Program-made: the position numbers and the translations under genes | The notes under the pieces: generated by a model | Told to the model about the DNA's origin: nothing | The model's input: the letters and a program-made list of their open reading frames with translations, nothing else | Databases searched by the model: none | Shown: positions 1 through 8,883 of the stretch, one piece after another | Layout of the letters: each line of letters begins with the position of its first letter | Position numbering within the stretch: the first letter of the stretch is position 1 | DNA from: Mycobacterium sp. JS623 | GTDB lineage: Bacteria; Actinomycetota; Actinomycetes; Mycobacteriales; Mycobacteriaceae | Assembly (NCBI RefSeq): GCF_000328565.1 | Contig: NC_019966.1 | Location: 4,030,001-4,094,000, forward strand | Length of the DNA: 64,000 nt | Direction: 5' to 3'

Positions 1-398
1 CCGCCGTGCGCAGCTGCTCGAAAAATGCAGGCGAAGTGGACTCCGGATTCGCCTCGGTCGTCACCTCCGCGCCGGGAGCCAGCGTGAAGTGTGCGCGAAT
101 CGCATCGAGCACAGCAGCCAACCCGTCGCCGCCCAGCATCGAGGGCGTCCCGCCGCCGACGAACACGGTGTCCACCGCGGGCGCACCGACACGCGACGCC
201 GCCAGGCCGAGTTCGGCCCGCAACGCCTCCAGCCAGCCATCGGGGTTCGCGCCCCCCAGCTCACCGGGTGTGTAGGTATTGAAGTCGCAGTAGCCGCAGC
301 GGGTCGCGCAGAACGGCACGTGAACATAGACGCCGAACGGCCTGCCCGGCACGCTGGCCAGCACGGGCAGCTCCACCGGAGCCGTTCGGACGGTCATG
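1..398 (-). CDS. hemW: HemW-like radical SAM protein (partial, 5' part)
   Basis: Only the first ~132 codons lie in the window; the 3' part runs off the left edge. Translating the minus strand from the ATG at 398 gives the radical-SAM cysteine motif CATRCGYC near residue 31 and a GGGTPS motif, both characteristic of the HemW/oxygen-independent coproporphyrinogen oxidase-like family. HemW is regarded as a heme chaperone rather than a true oxidase; the cluster binds [4Fe-4S] and S-adenosylmethionine. It is divergent from the sirA operon, an arrangement I recall from M. tuberculosis (Rv2388c). Confidence 0.88.
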
Positions 399-477
399 CA
401 GCCATTCTCCCAGACGCGACTTTTGCTCAGCCTGAGTGCAAATCTGTCCCGGTTAGGGCATATGTCGGTGTCCGTGG

Positions 478-490
478 CACAATTGGCGAC
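478..490 (+). promoter_or_regulatory. Leaderless promoter -10 box of the sirA leader ORF
   Basis: CACAAT at 478-483 lies 7 nt before the GTG at 491, the spacing expected if transcription starts on the G of the start codon. Just upstream, CTCAG-C-CTGAG (426-436) is a small palindrome that could be a regulator site. No convincing -35 box is visible. Inferred from spacing only. Confidence 0.55.
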
Positions 491-583
491 GTGACTGCCG
501 CCCGCTTCCCCCAGCGTGTATCCCTGGTGGCGCGGTTGCATGTCGACCTCAAGCGCGTTTGTACCTGTTGTTGTCTGCCTTGA
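491..583 (+). CDS. Polycysteine leader peptide (cysteine attenuator) of the sirA operon
   Basis: A 30-codon ORF starting GTG and ending K-R-V-C-T-C-C-C-L-P before TGA. All four Cys codons are TGT although TGC is the commoner Cys codon in the neighbouring genes. There is no SD in front of it; the -10 box spacing says it is translated from a leaderless transcript. Polycysteine leaderless short ORFs are known in mycobacteria as cysteine-responsive attenuators of downstream sulfur genes: ribosomes stalled on the Cys run prevent sequestration of the downstream SD. Position, length and Cys run fit that class, and the downstream hairpins (618-680) supply the structural counterpart. Confidence 0.85.
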   Translation: MTAARFPQRVSLVARLHVDLKRVCTCCCLP

Positions 584-617
584 CGCGCTGACCTGCCCAC
601 CTGTACTTCAGCTGGCC

Positions 618-680
618 GCCGGATCTGCGCCGCCGGACAGCCCACCGGTGAATCGCGCGATCCGGCTCCAATAAGGAGCC
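618..680 (+). promoter_or_regulatory. Alternative hairpins controlling the sirA ribosome-binding site
   Basis: GGCTCC (664-669) and GGAGCC (675-680) form a perfect 6-bp hairpin with loop AATAA that hides the sirA SD (AAGGAG, 673-678). A competing 8-bp pairing, GCCGGATC (618-625) with GATCCGGC (659-666), uses three of the same bases, so the two structures exclude each other. This is what a translational attenuator downstream of the polycysteine leader would need. Base pairing is seen directly; function is inferred. Confidence 0.6.
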
Positions 681-689
681 CACACCAAC

Positions 690-2357
690 ATGACCACCGC
701 CAAGCCCGTCAAACGCCCACGTGGCGAGGGCCAATGGAAACTCGGCTATCGCGAACCGCTCAACGCCAACGAGCAATTCAAAAAGGATGACGACGCGCTG
801 AACGTGCGCGCCCGCATCGTCGACATCTACTCCAAGCAGGGCTTCGACAGCATCGACAAGCAGGATCTGCGCGGCCGGATGCGCTGGATGGGCCTGTACA
901 CGCAGCGCGAGCAGGGCTACGACGGCACCTGGACCGGCGACGAGAACGCCGACATCCTCGAGGCGAAGTACTTCATGATGCGGGTGCGCTGCGACGGCGG
1001 CGCGCTGACCAACGCCGCGCTGCGCACCATCGGCGAGATCTCCACCGAGTTCGCCCGTGACACCGCCGACATCAGCGACCGCGAGAACGTCCAATACCAC
1101 TGGATCCGCATAGAAGACGTGCCGCAGATCTGGGAGCGGCTGGCCGCTGTCGGCCTGCAGACCACCGAGGCGTGCGGCGACTGCCCGCGCGTGGTGCTGG
1201 GTGGCCCACTGAACGGGGAGTCCGTCGACGAAGTGCTCGACCCGAGCTGGGCGGTGGACGAGATCGTCCGCCGTTACATCGGCAACCCCTCGTTCTCCAA
1301 TCTGCCGCGTAAGTACAAGACCGCTATCTCGGGCTTGCAGGACGTCGCCCACGAGGTCAACGACATCGCGTTCATCGGCGTCAACCATCCCGAGCACGGG
1401 CCGGGCCTGGACATCTGGGTCGGTGGCGGGCTGTCCACCAACCCGATGCTGGCGCAGCGCCTCGGCGCGTGGGTGCCGCTCGACGAGGTGCCCGACGTGT
1501 GGGAGGCCGTCACGTCGGTGTTCCGCGACTACGGCTACCGCCGGTTGCGCAGCAAGGCGCGGCTGAAGTTCCTGATCAAAGACTGGGGCGTGGAGAAGTT
1601 CCGCCAGGTGGTCGAGGACGAGTACCTGGGCCGCAAGCTGATCGACGGCCCCGCGCCCGAACCGCTGAAGCACCCGATCGACCACGTCGGCGTGCAGAGG
1701 CAGAAGAACGGCCTGAACGCCGTCGGCGTCGCGCCGATCGCGGGTCGAGTGTCCGGCACCATCCTGACCAAGGTGGCCGACCTTGCCGAGGCGGCAGGTT
1801 CGGACCGGATCCGGCTCACGCCGTATCAGAAGCTGGTCATCCTCGATGTCCCGGACGACAAGCTCGACGCACTGGTCGCGGGGCTGGACGCGCTCGGGCT
1901 GCCGTCGCGGCCGTCGGGGTGGCGCAAGAACTTGATGGCCTGCACCGGTATCGAGTACTGCAAGCTGTCGTTCGCCGAGACCCGCAATCGGGCTCAGGTG
2001 CTGGTGCCCGAGCTGGAGAAGCGGCTCGAGGACATCAACGCCCAGCTCGACGTGCCGATCACGGTCAACATCAACGGCTGCCCGAACTCGTGCGCCCGCA
2101 TCCAGGTCGCCGATATCGGGTTCAAGGGCCAGATGATCGACGACGGCGACGGGCCAGTCGAGGGTTTCCAGGTGCATCTGGGCGGCAGCCTGGGCCTGGA
2201 CAGCGGTTTCGGCCGAAAATTGCGCCAGCACAAGGTGCTGTCCACCGAGCTCGGTGACTACATCGACAGGGTGGTTCGCAATTTCGTGAAACAACGCGAG
2301 CAGGGTGAGCGTTTCGCTACGTGGGCAGTACGAGCAGACGAGGCGGATTTGCGATGA
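690..2357 (+). CDS. sirA: Ferredoxin-dependent assimilatory sulfite reductase
   Basis: 555 aa, close to M. tuberculosis SirA/NirA length. Reduces sulfite to sulfide with siroheme and [4Fe-4S] using reduced ferredoxin. The cluster/siroheme motifs are visible in the C-terminal half: ACTGIEYCKLSF (C-x5-C) followed by NGCPNSC (C-x3-C). The ATG at 690 has AAGGAG 12 nt upstream, inside the regulatory hairpin. Translation is probably limited by cysteine through the leader ORF. It is followed by cysH at 28-nt distance and is the first full-length gene of the sirA-cysH-chelatase operon. Family assignment is firm; sulfite rather than nitrite as substrate is inferred from the operon. Confidence 0.95.
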   Translation: MTTAKPVKRPRGEGQWKLGYREPLNANEQFKKDDDALNVRARIVDIYSKQGFDSIDKQDLRGRMRWMGLYTQREQGYDGTWTGDENADILEAKYFMMRVRCDGGALTNAALRTIGEISTEFARDTADISDRENVQYHWIRIEDVPQIWERLAAVGLQTTEACGDCPRVVLGGPLNGESVDEVLDPSWAVDEIVRRYIGNPSFSNLPRKYKTAISGLQDVAHEVNDIAFIGVNHPEHGPGLDIWVGGGLSTNPMLAQRLGAWVPLDEVPDVWEAVTSVFRDYGYRRLRSKARLKFLIKDWGVEKFRQVVEDEYLGRKLIDGPAPEPLKHPIDHVGVQRQKNGLNAVGVAPIAGRVSGTILTKVADLAEAAGSDRIRLTPYQKLVILDVPDDKLDALVAGLDALGLPSRPSGWRKNLMACTGIEYCKLSFAETRNRAQVLVPELEKRLEDINAQLDVPITVNINGCPNSCARIQVADIGFKGQMIDDGDGPVEGFQVHLGGSLGLDSGFGRKLRQHKVLSTELGDYIDRVVRNFVKQREQGERFATWAVRADEADLR

Positions 2358-2385
2358 GCGCCAGCGCGAAGAGCGAAGGACAGAG

Positions 2386-3090
2386 ATGACTGACCTTGTA
2401 AATCCAACAGACCTACAGCAGCTGGCCGAGCGGGCCGCGGCGGAGTTGGAAGGCGCGAGCGCGCTGGATCTACTGCGCTGGACCGACGAGAACTTCGGCG
2501 GCAATTACGTCGTGGCGTCCAACATGCAGGATGCGGTGCTCGTCGATCTGGCGTCGAAGGTACGGCCCGGTGTGGACGTGTTGTTCCTGGACACCGGCTA
2601 CCACTTCGTCGAGACGATCGGCACGCGTGACGCGGTCGAGGCGGTGTACGACATCAACGTCGTCAACGTCACGCCGGAGAACAGCGTCGAAAAGCAGGAC
2701 CGGCTGTTCGGCAAGGACCTGTTCGCCCGCGAGCCGAACGAATGCTGCCGGATGCGCAAGGTCGAGCCGCTGTCGGCGGCGCTGCGCGGCTACACCGCGT
2801 GGGTGACGGGCATCCGTCGCGTCGAGGCGCCGACGCGTGCCAACGCGCCGTTCATCAGCTGGGACAAGGCTTTTGGGCTGGTGAAGATCAACCCGATCGC
2901 GGCGTGGACCGATGAGGACATGCAGGCCTACATCGACGACAACGACGTATTGGTGAATCCGCTTGTGTTCGAAGGCTATCCGTCGATCGGCTGCGCTCCG
3001 TGCACGGCGAAGCCCATCGAGGGACAGGATCCGCGCAGCGGCCGGTGGGCCGGCCAGTCCAAGACGGAATGCGGTCTGCACGCGTCGTGA
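2386..3090 (+). CDS. cysH: Adenylylsulfate (APS) reductase
   Basis: 234 aa from the ATG at 2386, which has AGGACAGAG in front; longer in-frame extensions run into sirA and an ATG overlapping the sirA stop (2354) is out of frame. Thioredoxin-dependent reduction of adenylylsulfate to sulfite. The Cys pairs that bind [4Fe-4S] in the APS-type enzymes are present (NECCRMRK around residue 118 and GCAPCT around 204), and the catalytic Cys lies in the C-terminal ECGLH motif. The cluster Cys pairs say APS rather than PAPS is the substrate. Product feeds directly into SirA. Confidence 0.95.
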   Translation: MTDLVNPTDLQQLAERAAAELEGASALDLLRWTDENFGGNYVVASNMQDAVLVDLASKVRPGVDVLFLDTGYHFVETIGTRDAVEAVYDINVVNVTPENSVEKQDRLFGKDLFAREPNECCRMRKVEPLSAALRGYTAWVTGIRRVEAPTRANAPFISWDKAFGLVKINPIAAWTDEDMQAYIDDNDVLVNPLVFEGYPSIGCAPCTAKPIEGQDPRSGRWAGQSKTECGLHAS

Positions 3091-3791
3091 CGACTCTTGT
3101 TCTTACAGCGCACGGCAGTGCCGATCCGCGATCGGCGGCATCGGCGCATGAGGTGGCGCGCACCATCCGCAGGATGCGACGCGATGTCGACGTGCAGGTG
3201 GCGTTCTGCGAGCAGAACTTCCCCAACCTGCGGGACGTGTTGTCCGCCGCCGGATGCAATGCTGTCGTGGTGCCGCTGTTGCTCGCCGATGCGTACCACG
3301 CGCGCGTCGACATCCCGGCGCTGATTGCGCAGTCTGGGATGGGCGCGCGGCAGGCCGGCGTGCTCGGCGAGGACGACCGACTCATCGCGGTGCTTCGGCA
3401 GCGGCTGACTCACGCGGGCGTGTCCCCACTCGACCCCGACGTGGGCGTGCTCGTCACTGCCGTCGGTTCCTCACGCCCCCAAGCCAATGCGCGCACCGCG
3501 ATGGTGGCAGAGTACCTCGGGCAGCACACCCAGTGGCTGACGACGACGGCGTTCGCGACGGGACCGCGTCCGGCTCTTGCGGAGGCCGCCGATGCCCTGC
3601 GTAGCCGCGGCGCCGCGCGGCTGATCATCGCGCCGTGGTTCCTGGCTCACGGCCGGATCACCGACCGCATCGCCGCATTCGCGCGTGCCCAAGGGATTCC
3701 GATGGCCGCACCGCTCGGCCCACACCGCCTGGTGGCGGACACGGTCTTGGACCGCTTCGACCAGGCTCTCGAGGACCGCGCCGCGGCCTGA
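3087..3791 (+). CDS. CbiX/SirB-like sirohydrochlorin chelatase (Che1)
   Basis: 234 aa from the GTG at 3087, which overlaps the cysH TGA (GTGA). Contains the N-terminal HGSADPRS motif with the metal-site His of the CbiX/ferrochelatase superfamily and a second half with FLAHGRITDR, i.e. the two-domain chelatase fold. Likely inserts iron into sirohydrochlorin to make siroheme for SirA; translational coupling to cysH and sirA supports this. An ATG at 3069 inside cysH is an alternative start. M. tuberculosis has the same gene (Rv2393) in the same place. Confidence 0.87.
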   Translation: MTTLVLTAHGSADPRSAASAHEVARTIRRMRRDVDVQVAFCEQNFPNLRDVLSAAGCNAVVVPLLLADAYHARVDIPALIAQSGMGARQAGVLGEDDRLIAVLRQRLTHAGVSPLDPDVGVLVTAVGSSRPQANARTAMVAEYLGQHTQWLTTTAFATGPRPALAEAADALRSRGAARLIIAPWFLAHGRITDRIAAFARAQGIPMAAPLGPHRLVADTVLDRFDQALEDRAAA

Positions 3792-3795
3792 GCCG

Positions 3796-4803
3796 ATGAC
3801 CGCCAGACTGCTGCATGCGGTGGTCATCGTCGCGATGATCGCGACAGGATGCGCGAACCATTCATCGTCGCAATCAACTTCGCCGCTTCCATTGCAGCCG
3901 GCCGGCGACATCCCTCTTCCGGGGGACAATTCACGGTTCGACTACGCAAGCCTCGATACACAACGCGGACTCTTGTTTGTCGCTCACCTGGGGGCCAGCG
4001 AAGTTGTCGAAATCGACGTGCGTGCGCACCGGGTAGTGCGAACCGTGCCGAACATTTCGCAAGTCCACGGAGTGTTGGCCGTAGGCGCCGGAGGACGGGT
4101 GTATGCCACGGCCACCGGTACGAATCAGGTTGTCGCGCTTGATGAGAACACCGGCGCCGAGATCGGGCGTGCACCGACCGGTGACTACCCTGACGGACTG
4201 GCTTACGACCCGCGTCGAAACACGATTTGGACCACCAACGAAGTCGCGGGAACCGAGACGATCGTCGACGCCGCGACCCTGCAGCCACGCGGGACGGTTG
4301 ATCTCGGCGGCGAGGTGGGCAACGTCGGCTACGACTCGACGATCGACCGGATGCTGCTTGCCGTCCAGGGCGGAAACGAACTGGCCGTCATCGACCCTGC
4401 CGCGATGACCGTCGAAAGGAGAGTCGAACTGCCCGGTTGTGAACATCCGCACGGGCTGGCCATGGATGCCACTGACCGAATGGTATTCGTTGCATGCGAT
4501 CAAAACGCCACCCTTATCACCGTCGACGAAAACACTTGGCGCGTAACGGGCACTAACCACGTGGGTGACGACCCGGACGTTCTTGCCTACGACGACACGG
4601 CCGATCGGCTGTACGTCGCGGCCGAGAGCGGCGCTGTCACAGTGCTAGACGCTCGCGACCGCGCGCTCTCCCCGAAAGGTTCAGGTCATTTGGCCGACGG
4701 AGCGCACGTGGTTGCGGTCGATCCGACCACGCACCGCAGTTTCTACCCCGTTCCAAATGGATCGGACGGGCATCCAGTGCTCCTGGTTCGTGCGGCGGCA
4801 TAG
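3796..4803 (+). CDS. Lipoprotein with YVTN/SMP-30-like beta-propeller
   Basis: 335 aa starting at the ATG 3796, 4 nt after the chelatase gene. The signal peptide ends in lipobox IATGC, so the protein is probably lipid-anchored outside the membrane. The body has repeated units of the beta-propeller type, e.g. RGLLFVAHLGASEVVEID, RVYATATGTNQVVALDE and DRLYVAAESGAVTVLDA, each a strand pair ending in V-x-x-(I/L)-D. No catalytic residues can be assigned. It may be cotranscribed with the sulfur genes but I have no functional link; it is convergent with cysA. Confidence 0.75.
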   Translation: MTARLLHAVVIVAMIATGCANHSSSQSTSPLPLQPAGDIPLPGDNSRFDYASLDTQRGLLFVAHLGASEVVEIDVRAHRVVRTVPNISQVHGVLAVGAGGRVYATATGTNQVVALDENTGAEIGRAPTGDYPDGLAYDPRRNTIWTTNEVAGTETIVDAATLQPRGTVDLGGEVGNVGYDSTIDRMLLAVQGGNELAVIDPAAMTVERRVELPGCEHPHGLAMDATDRMVFVACDQNATLITVDENTWRVTGTNHVGDDPDVLAYDDTADRLYVAAESGAVTVLDARDRALSPKGSGHLADGAHVVAVDPTTHRSFYPVPNGSDGHPVLLVRAAA

Positions 4804-4822
4804 CTTCGCGAGCCGGAAGAAC

Positions 4823-5881
4823 TCAGGCCTTCGTCAGCGACTCGTCCTCGTCAGCGATATCGGATCGCGGGGTAACGGTGGCACCGGGCAGCGGAGGAAT
4901 ACGCGTGGCGCGCACGTACACAGTGTCGCCTTCCTTCAGCCCTAGAGCTTCGGCGTCGCCGCGGGTGATCTGCGCGGTGAACGGCGTGCGATCGGCCGCG
5001 CTGGTCAGTTCGACGCGAACCTCGAAGCCCAGCACCACAATTCGATCGATGACCGCACGCACGACACCCGTGGCCTGAACCGAATCGTCACTGGTCGCGA
5101 TCGCCATCTCCGGATTGCGGCCCACCCGGATGTCGTGGGGGCGAACCAGCGAACCATTCAACGAGGACACCGCGCCGAGGAACGACATCACAAACGCGTT
5201 GGCGGGCGCGTCGTAAACCTCCGTCGGCGAGCCGACCTGCTCGATGCGGCCCTTGTTGAGTACCGCGATCCGGTCAGCGACATCAAGCGCTTCGGCCTGG
5301 TCGTGCGTGACCAACACAGTGGTGACGTTCACCTCGTCGTGCAGCCGACGCAGCCACGCCCGCAAGTCCTCGCGGACCTTGGCGTCCAGCGCGCCGAACG
5401 GCTCGTCGAGCAACAGCACCTCGGGATCGACAGCGAGCGCGCGCGCAAGCGCCATGCGTTGGCGCTGCCCGCCCGATAGCTGATTGGGGTACCTGGTCTG
5501 AAAACCCGCCAGCCCCACCACTTCCAGAAGGTTGTCGACCTTCTCCTTGATCTCAGCCTTCGGCTTCTTGCGGATCTTGAGACCGAATGCGACGTTGTCA
5601 CGCACAGTCAGATGCTTGAACGCCGCATAGTGCTGGAACACGAAGCCGATACCGCGTCGCTGCGGCGGGATATGGGTGACGTCGCGGCCGTTGATCGTGA
5701 CGGAGCCGGTGTCGGGCAGATCGAGTCCGGCGATGGCGCGCAACAACGTCGACTTGCCTGAGCCGCTGGGGCCTAGCAGCGCGGTCAGCGAGCCGGACGG
5801 CACCTCGAAGTCGACGTTGTCCAGTGCCGCGAAGTCGCCGTAATGCTTGTTGGCACCTCGCACGACGATTGCGTCGGTCAT
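4823..5881 (-). CDS. cysA: Sulfate/thiosulfate ABC transporter ATPase
   Basis: 352 aa from the ATG at 5881 (GGAGACGAAAGTT upstream). Walker [10 protein letters not shown], signature [10 protein letters not shown], Walker [12 protein letters not shown] and the switch His in [10 protein letters not shown] are all intact; the C-terminal ~110 aa form a TOBE-like regulatory domain. Last gene of subI-cysT-cysW-cysA, 13 nt after cysW. Energises sulfate import across the inner membrane. The C-terminus ends in an acidic tail. Confidence 0.95.
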   Translation of the reverse strand: MTDAIVVRGANKHYGDFAALDNVDFEVPSGSLTALLGPSGSGKSTLLRAIAGLDLPDTGSVTINGRDVTHIPPQRRGIGFVFQHYAAFKHLTVRDNVAFGLKIRKKPKAEIKEKVDNLLEVVGLAGFQTRYPNQLSGGQRQRMALARALAVDPEVLLLDEPFGALDAKVREDLRAWLRRLHDEVNVTTVLVTHDQAEALDVADRIAVLNKGRIEQVGSPTEVYDAPANAFVMSFLGAVSSLNGSLVRPHDIRVGRNPEMAIATSDDSVQATGVVRAVIDRIVVLGFEVRVELTSAADRTPFTAQITRGDAEALGLKEGDTVYVRATRIPPLPGATVTPRSDIADEDESLTKA

Positions 5882-5894
5882 AACTTTCGTCTCC

Positions 5895-6713
5895 TTATGC
5901 CTGCTTGCTCGCGCGCGAACGCCGGGCGTCGAGGACCACCTGAACAATCAGAACGATCACCGCCACCGTCATGAGCAGCGTCGACACCGCGTAGGCGCCA
6001 TACTCCGAGCCACGGGCGTAACGGTCAGCCACCAACAGCGTGAGTGTCTGCGAACTTCCCGGCAGGTTGGACGACACCATGATGACAGCGCCGAACTCGC
6101 CGAGCGTCCTCGCGATCGTCAGCACGACGCCGTAGGTCAGGCCCCACCGAATCGACGGCAGGGTGATCCGCCAAAACGTCTGCCACCACTGCGATCCGAG
6201 CGTAGCGGCCGCCTCCTCCTGATCGGTGCCGATCTCGTGAAGCACCGGCTCGACCTCTCGGATCACGAACGGCACGGTGACGAAGATGCTGGCCAACACG
6301 ATGCCGGGGAAGCCAAAGATGATTTTGAAGCCGAGGTTGTTTTCGACGAACCCGAATAGTCCCGCCGAACCCCACAGCAGGATCAGCGCGACACCCACCA
6401 CGACCGGCGACACCGCGAAGGGCAGATCGATCACGGCCTGCAGCGCGCTCTTGCCCCGGAACCTGTTGCGCGCCAACACCAATGCGGTCGGCACTCCGAA
6501 CAGCACGTTCAACGGCACCACGATCGCCACGACGAGCAGCGACAGCTGCAGAGCGGATATTGCCGCGGGCGTGCTGATCGAGTCGAAGAATGCGCCGATG
6601 CCGGGCTGGAAGGTGCGCCACAGGATCAATGCGACGGGAACTATGACAAGGAGCCCGACATAGGCGAGGGCAAGGTAGCGAAGGAGATGCCGGACCGCCG
6701 GCGACAGTGTCAT
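5895..6713 (-). CDS. cysW: Sulfate ABC transporter permease CysW
   Basis: 272 aa from the ATG at 6713, which overlaps the cysT stop by 4 nt (ATGA). Six hydrophobic helices and an EAA-type cytoplasmic loop ([20 protein letters not shown]) that docks on CysA. The second half contains the [14 protein letters not shown] block typical of sulfate/molybdate permeases. Forms the heterodimeric channel with CysT. Confidence 0.94.
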   Translation of the reverse strand: MTLSPAVRHLLRYLALAYVGLLVIVPVALILWRTFQPGIGAFFDSISTPAAISALQLSLLVVAIVVPLNVLFGVPTALVLARNRFRGKSALQAVIDLPFAVSPVVVGVALILLWGSAGLFGFVENNLGFKIIFGFPGIVLASIFVTVPFVIREVEPVLHEIGTDQEEAAATLGSQWWQTFWRITLPSIRWGLTYGVVLTIARTLGEFGAVIMVSSNLPGSSQTLTLLVADRYARGSEYGAYAVSTLLMTVAVIVLIVQVVLDARRSRASKQA

Positions 6714-7594
6714 TGCGCCAGCTCCTGACGCTTGGCCGCCCGAGAACCGACGGCTCGCAGGATGAACAGCACGACGAACGAAATTGCAAGCAACACAATG
6801 GAGATGGCCGCTGCCCCGGTGCGGTCGTCGTTCTCGATCAGTGTGCGGATCCACTGCGACGACACCTCGGTTTCGCCGGGCACCGCGCCACCGATCAGCA
6901 CCACAGATCCGAATTCGCCGATGGCACGCGAAAACGCCAGGCCTGCACCGGACAACAGCGACGGCAGTAAAGCCGGCAGGATCACGAGCGTGAAGATGGT
7001 GCGGTTGTTCGCGCCCAGCGATGCCGCGGCTTCCTCGACCTCGCGGTCGAGCTCCAGCAGCACCGGCTGCACTGAACGCACCACGAACGGCAACGTGACG
7101 AACAAGAGCGCGATGCCCACGCCCCATTTGGTGTGCTGAAGGTGAAGGTCCACCGGGCTGTTCGGCCCGTACAGGGCCAGCATCACCAGGCTGGCGACGA
7201 TCGTCGGCAGCGCGAACGGCAGGTCGATCACCGAGTCGACGAGCCGCTTGCCGGGAAAGTCATCGCGGGTGAGTACCCAGGCCACCAACAGCCCGAAGAC
7301 GAGGTTGACCAGGGTGACGCCTGCCGAGATCGTCAACGTCACCCGGAACGACGCCAGTGCGGCGTTCGAAGTGACCGCGGTCCAGAATGCTCCCCAGCCA
7401 CCGCCCGCCGACTGCCACACGATTGCCGCCAGTGGCAGCAGCACGATGACGCTCAGCCAGATCGACGCTGCCCCGACTCGCAACGACGTCGTCCCATGCC
7501 GGCCGCCGAAGAGGCGTGGCGCCCGGCCGCCCTCACCGCTTCCGGTGAGTTCGGGCCGGGTCGCCTCCGGGTTGGGTTCGACGATTGCCGTCAT
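6710..7594 (-). CDS. cysT: Sulfate ABC transporter permease CysT
   Basis: 294 aa; ATG at 7594 overlaps the subI stop (ATGA). A polar N-terminal stretch of ~40 residues precedes six transmembrane helices. The EAA loop is EEAAASLGANNRTIFTLVIL and the conserved SRAIGEFGSVVLIGG block follows. Partner of CysW; the overlapping stops and starts show strict translational coupling in this operon. Confidence 0.94.
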   Translation of the reverse strand: MTAIVEPNPEATRPELTGSGEGGRAPRLFGGRHGTTSLRVGAASIWLSVIVLLPLAAIVWQSAGGGWGAFWTAVTSNAALASFRVTLTISAGVTLVNLVFGLLVAWVLTRDDFPGKRLVDSVIDLPFALPTIVASLVMLALYGPNSPVDLHLQHTKWGVGIALLFVTLPFVVRSVQPVLLELDREVEEAAASLGANNRTIFTLVILPALLPSLLSGAGLAFSRAIGEFGSVVLIGGAVPGETEVSSQWIRTLIENDDRTGAAAISIVLLAISFVVLFILRAVGSRAAKRQELAQ

Positions 7595-8619
7595 CCAGTG
7601 GCCTGCTTGTAGATCTTCGTGATGCTTCCGTTGTCCTTGTCGAACAACGCGGGATCAACCGCGCTCCATCCTCCCAGATCGGCGATGGTCCACAGCTTCT
7701 GTGGCGTCGGGAAGTCGATGGCGAAGTCGGTTGCGACCGAGGGATCGACGGGCCGGAAGCCGGCCTGCGCCCAGATCTTCTGCCCTTCCTTGGTGAACAG
7801 GTAGTTCTTCAGCGCGGTGGCCTTGTCCAGGTGGGCGCTAGAAGTCACCACGGCCACCGGGTTCTCGATCTTGAAGGTCTGCGGCGGGTTGATGTGCTCG
7901 ACGGGCTTGCCCTGCCGCTCGACGTTGATGGCCTCGTTCTCGTAGCTGATCAGCACGTCCCCGGTGCCCTGCAGAAACACGTCGGTGGCCTCGCGACCCG
8001 AACCCGGGCGCGTCTTGACGTGCTCGGTGACCAGCTTGTTGATGAAGTCCAGGCCGGCCTGCTGATCCTTGCCGCCGTTGCTCTTCGCGGCGTATGGCGC
8101 CAGCAGGTTCCACTTGGCGGAGCCGGAGCTCAGCGGGCTCGGCGTGACGACCTCGATGCCCGGCTGCAGCAAGTCGTCCCAGTCCTTGATGTTCTTCGGG
8201 TTGCCTTTGCGGACGACCAGTGAAACGACCGACCCGAACGGGATGCCTTTGGTGGCGTCGGCGTTCCAGTCCTTGGCGACCTTGTTGGCCTTGACCAGCC
8301 GGCTCACGTCGGGCTCCACCGAGAAGTTGACGATATCGGCGGGCTTGCCGTCGACGACCGCGCGCGACTGGTCGCCCGATGCGCCATATGACGTGGTCAC
8401 GGCCACGCCCTTGCCCTCGGGGGTGGCGGCGAACGCCGGGATGATCTTCCTCCAGCCAGGCTCCGGCACCGCGTAGGCGACCAACGTCAGCGTCGTCTCA
8501 GCAGCTGGCTGATCGCCGCCGCCTGCCACATCGCTGGATCCGCCGCCGCACGCCGCGAGCAGAGTCGCAGTCACGGCCAGGGTGGCGGCGGGCCGCCAGG
8601 ACTTCCGAAGGTTGAGCAT
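7591..8619 (-). CDS. subI: Sulfate-binding lipoprotein
   Basis: 342 aa. The signal peptide ends in lipobox LLAAC, followed by a GGGSS linker, as in actinobacterial ABC solute-binding lipoproteins. Family blocks of the sulfate/thiosulfate-binding proteins are visible: SYGASGDQSRAV, NFSVEPDVSRL and SSGSAKWN, the last two contributing to the oxyanion pocket. SD AAGGAAAGG lies 6-14 nt upstream of the ATG. First structural gene of the importer operon and the direct target of the polycysteine attenuator at 8738-8830. Confidence 0.94.
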   Translation of the reverse strand: MLNLRKSWRPAATLAVTATLLAACGGGSSDVAGGGDQPAAETTLTLVAYAVPEPGWRKIIPAFAATPEGKGVAVTTSYGASGDQSRAVVDGKPADIVNFSVEPDVSRLVKANKVAKDWNADATKGIPFGSVVSLVVRKGNPKNIKDWDDLLQPGIEVVTPSPLSSGSAKWNLLAPYAAKSNGGKDQQAGLDFINKLVTEHVKTRPGSGREATDVFLQGTGDVLISYENEAINVERQGKPVEHINPPQTFKIENPVAVVTSSAHLDKATALKNYLFTKEGQKIWAQAGFRPVDPSVATDFAIDFPTPQKLWTIADLGGWSAVDPALFDKDNGSITKIYKQATG

Positions 8620-8625
8620 TGGAGA

Positions 8626-8672
8626 CCTTTCCTTGCAGGGGACTAACGGGACAGCCCGTCACGACGGCAAGG
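8626..8672 (-). promoter_or_regulatory. SD-sequestering structure in the subI leader
   Basis: On the minus-strand RNA, CCTTGC (8672-8667) can pair with GCAAGG (8636-8631), which overlaps the subI SD. The loop holds a second hairpin ACGGG-CTGT-CCCGT (8659-8646). Together these close the ribosome-binding site, as expected for a cysteine attenuator. Pairings are read directly from sequence; stability was not computed. Confidence 0.5.
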
Positions 8673-8737
8673 CGAGGAATCAGTACATGGGCATGAAAAC
8701 AGCCGTTACCGACACCAAACCGCGGACGGGTATGGAG

Positions 8738-8830
8738 TCAGCGACAACAACAGACATCAGCGACAGCGGTGAATCCCACGGCAATGAGGGCCAAGATGTG
8801 GCCACTCTTGTTGCCGGACGCTGTACGCAT
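8738..8830 (-). CDS. Polycysteine leader peptide (cysteine attenuator) of the subI operon
   Basis: A 30-codon ORF, exactly the same length as the sirA leader, starting MRTASGNKSG and ending V-C-C-C-R before TGA. All three Cys codons are TGT. There is no SD; TATTCT ends 7 nt before the ATG, so the mRNA probably starts at the AUG. It lies 118 nt ahead of subI on the same strand. Apart from the Cys run it shares no obvious sequence with the sirA leader, so the conserved features are architecture and Cys codons. Belongs to the known class of mycobacterial polycysteine leaderless short ORFs. Confidence 0.85.
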   Translation of the reverse strand: MRTASGNKSGHILALIAVGFTAVADVCCCR

Positions 8831-8837
8831 GGCGCGA

Positions 8838-8843
8838 AGAATA
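8838..8843 (-). promoter_or_regulatory. Leaderless -10 box of the subI leader
   Basis: TATTCT on the minus strand, 7 nt before the leader ATG at 8830. Same geometry as the sirA leader promoter. No clear -35 element. Confidence 0.6.
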
Positions 8844-8883
8844 ACAGAGTCTGGCAACGCGCTCAGGTTGGGCCTTAGCCCTG

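Noticed and set aside
549..2504. 651-codon ORF antisense to sirA and cysH start
   Set aside because: Shadow of a high-GC gene: biased low-complexity translation (V, D, Q, R, H rich), no motif, and the plus strand encodes a full sulfite reductase.
3000..3086. Longer N-terminus for the chelatase gene from the ORF start at 3000
   Set aside because: The extra residues are an out-of-frame reading of the conserved cysH C-terminus; the GTGA overlap at 3087 directly precedes the conserved LVLTAHGS block.
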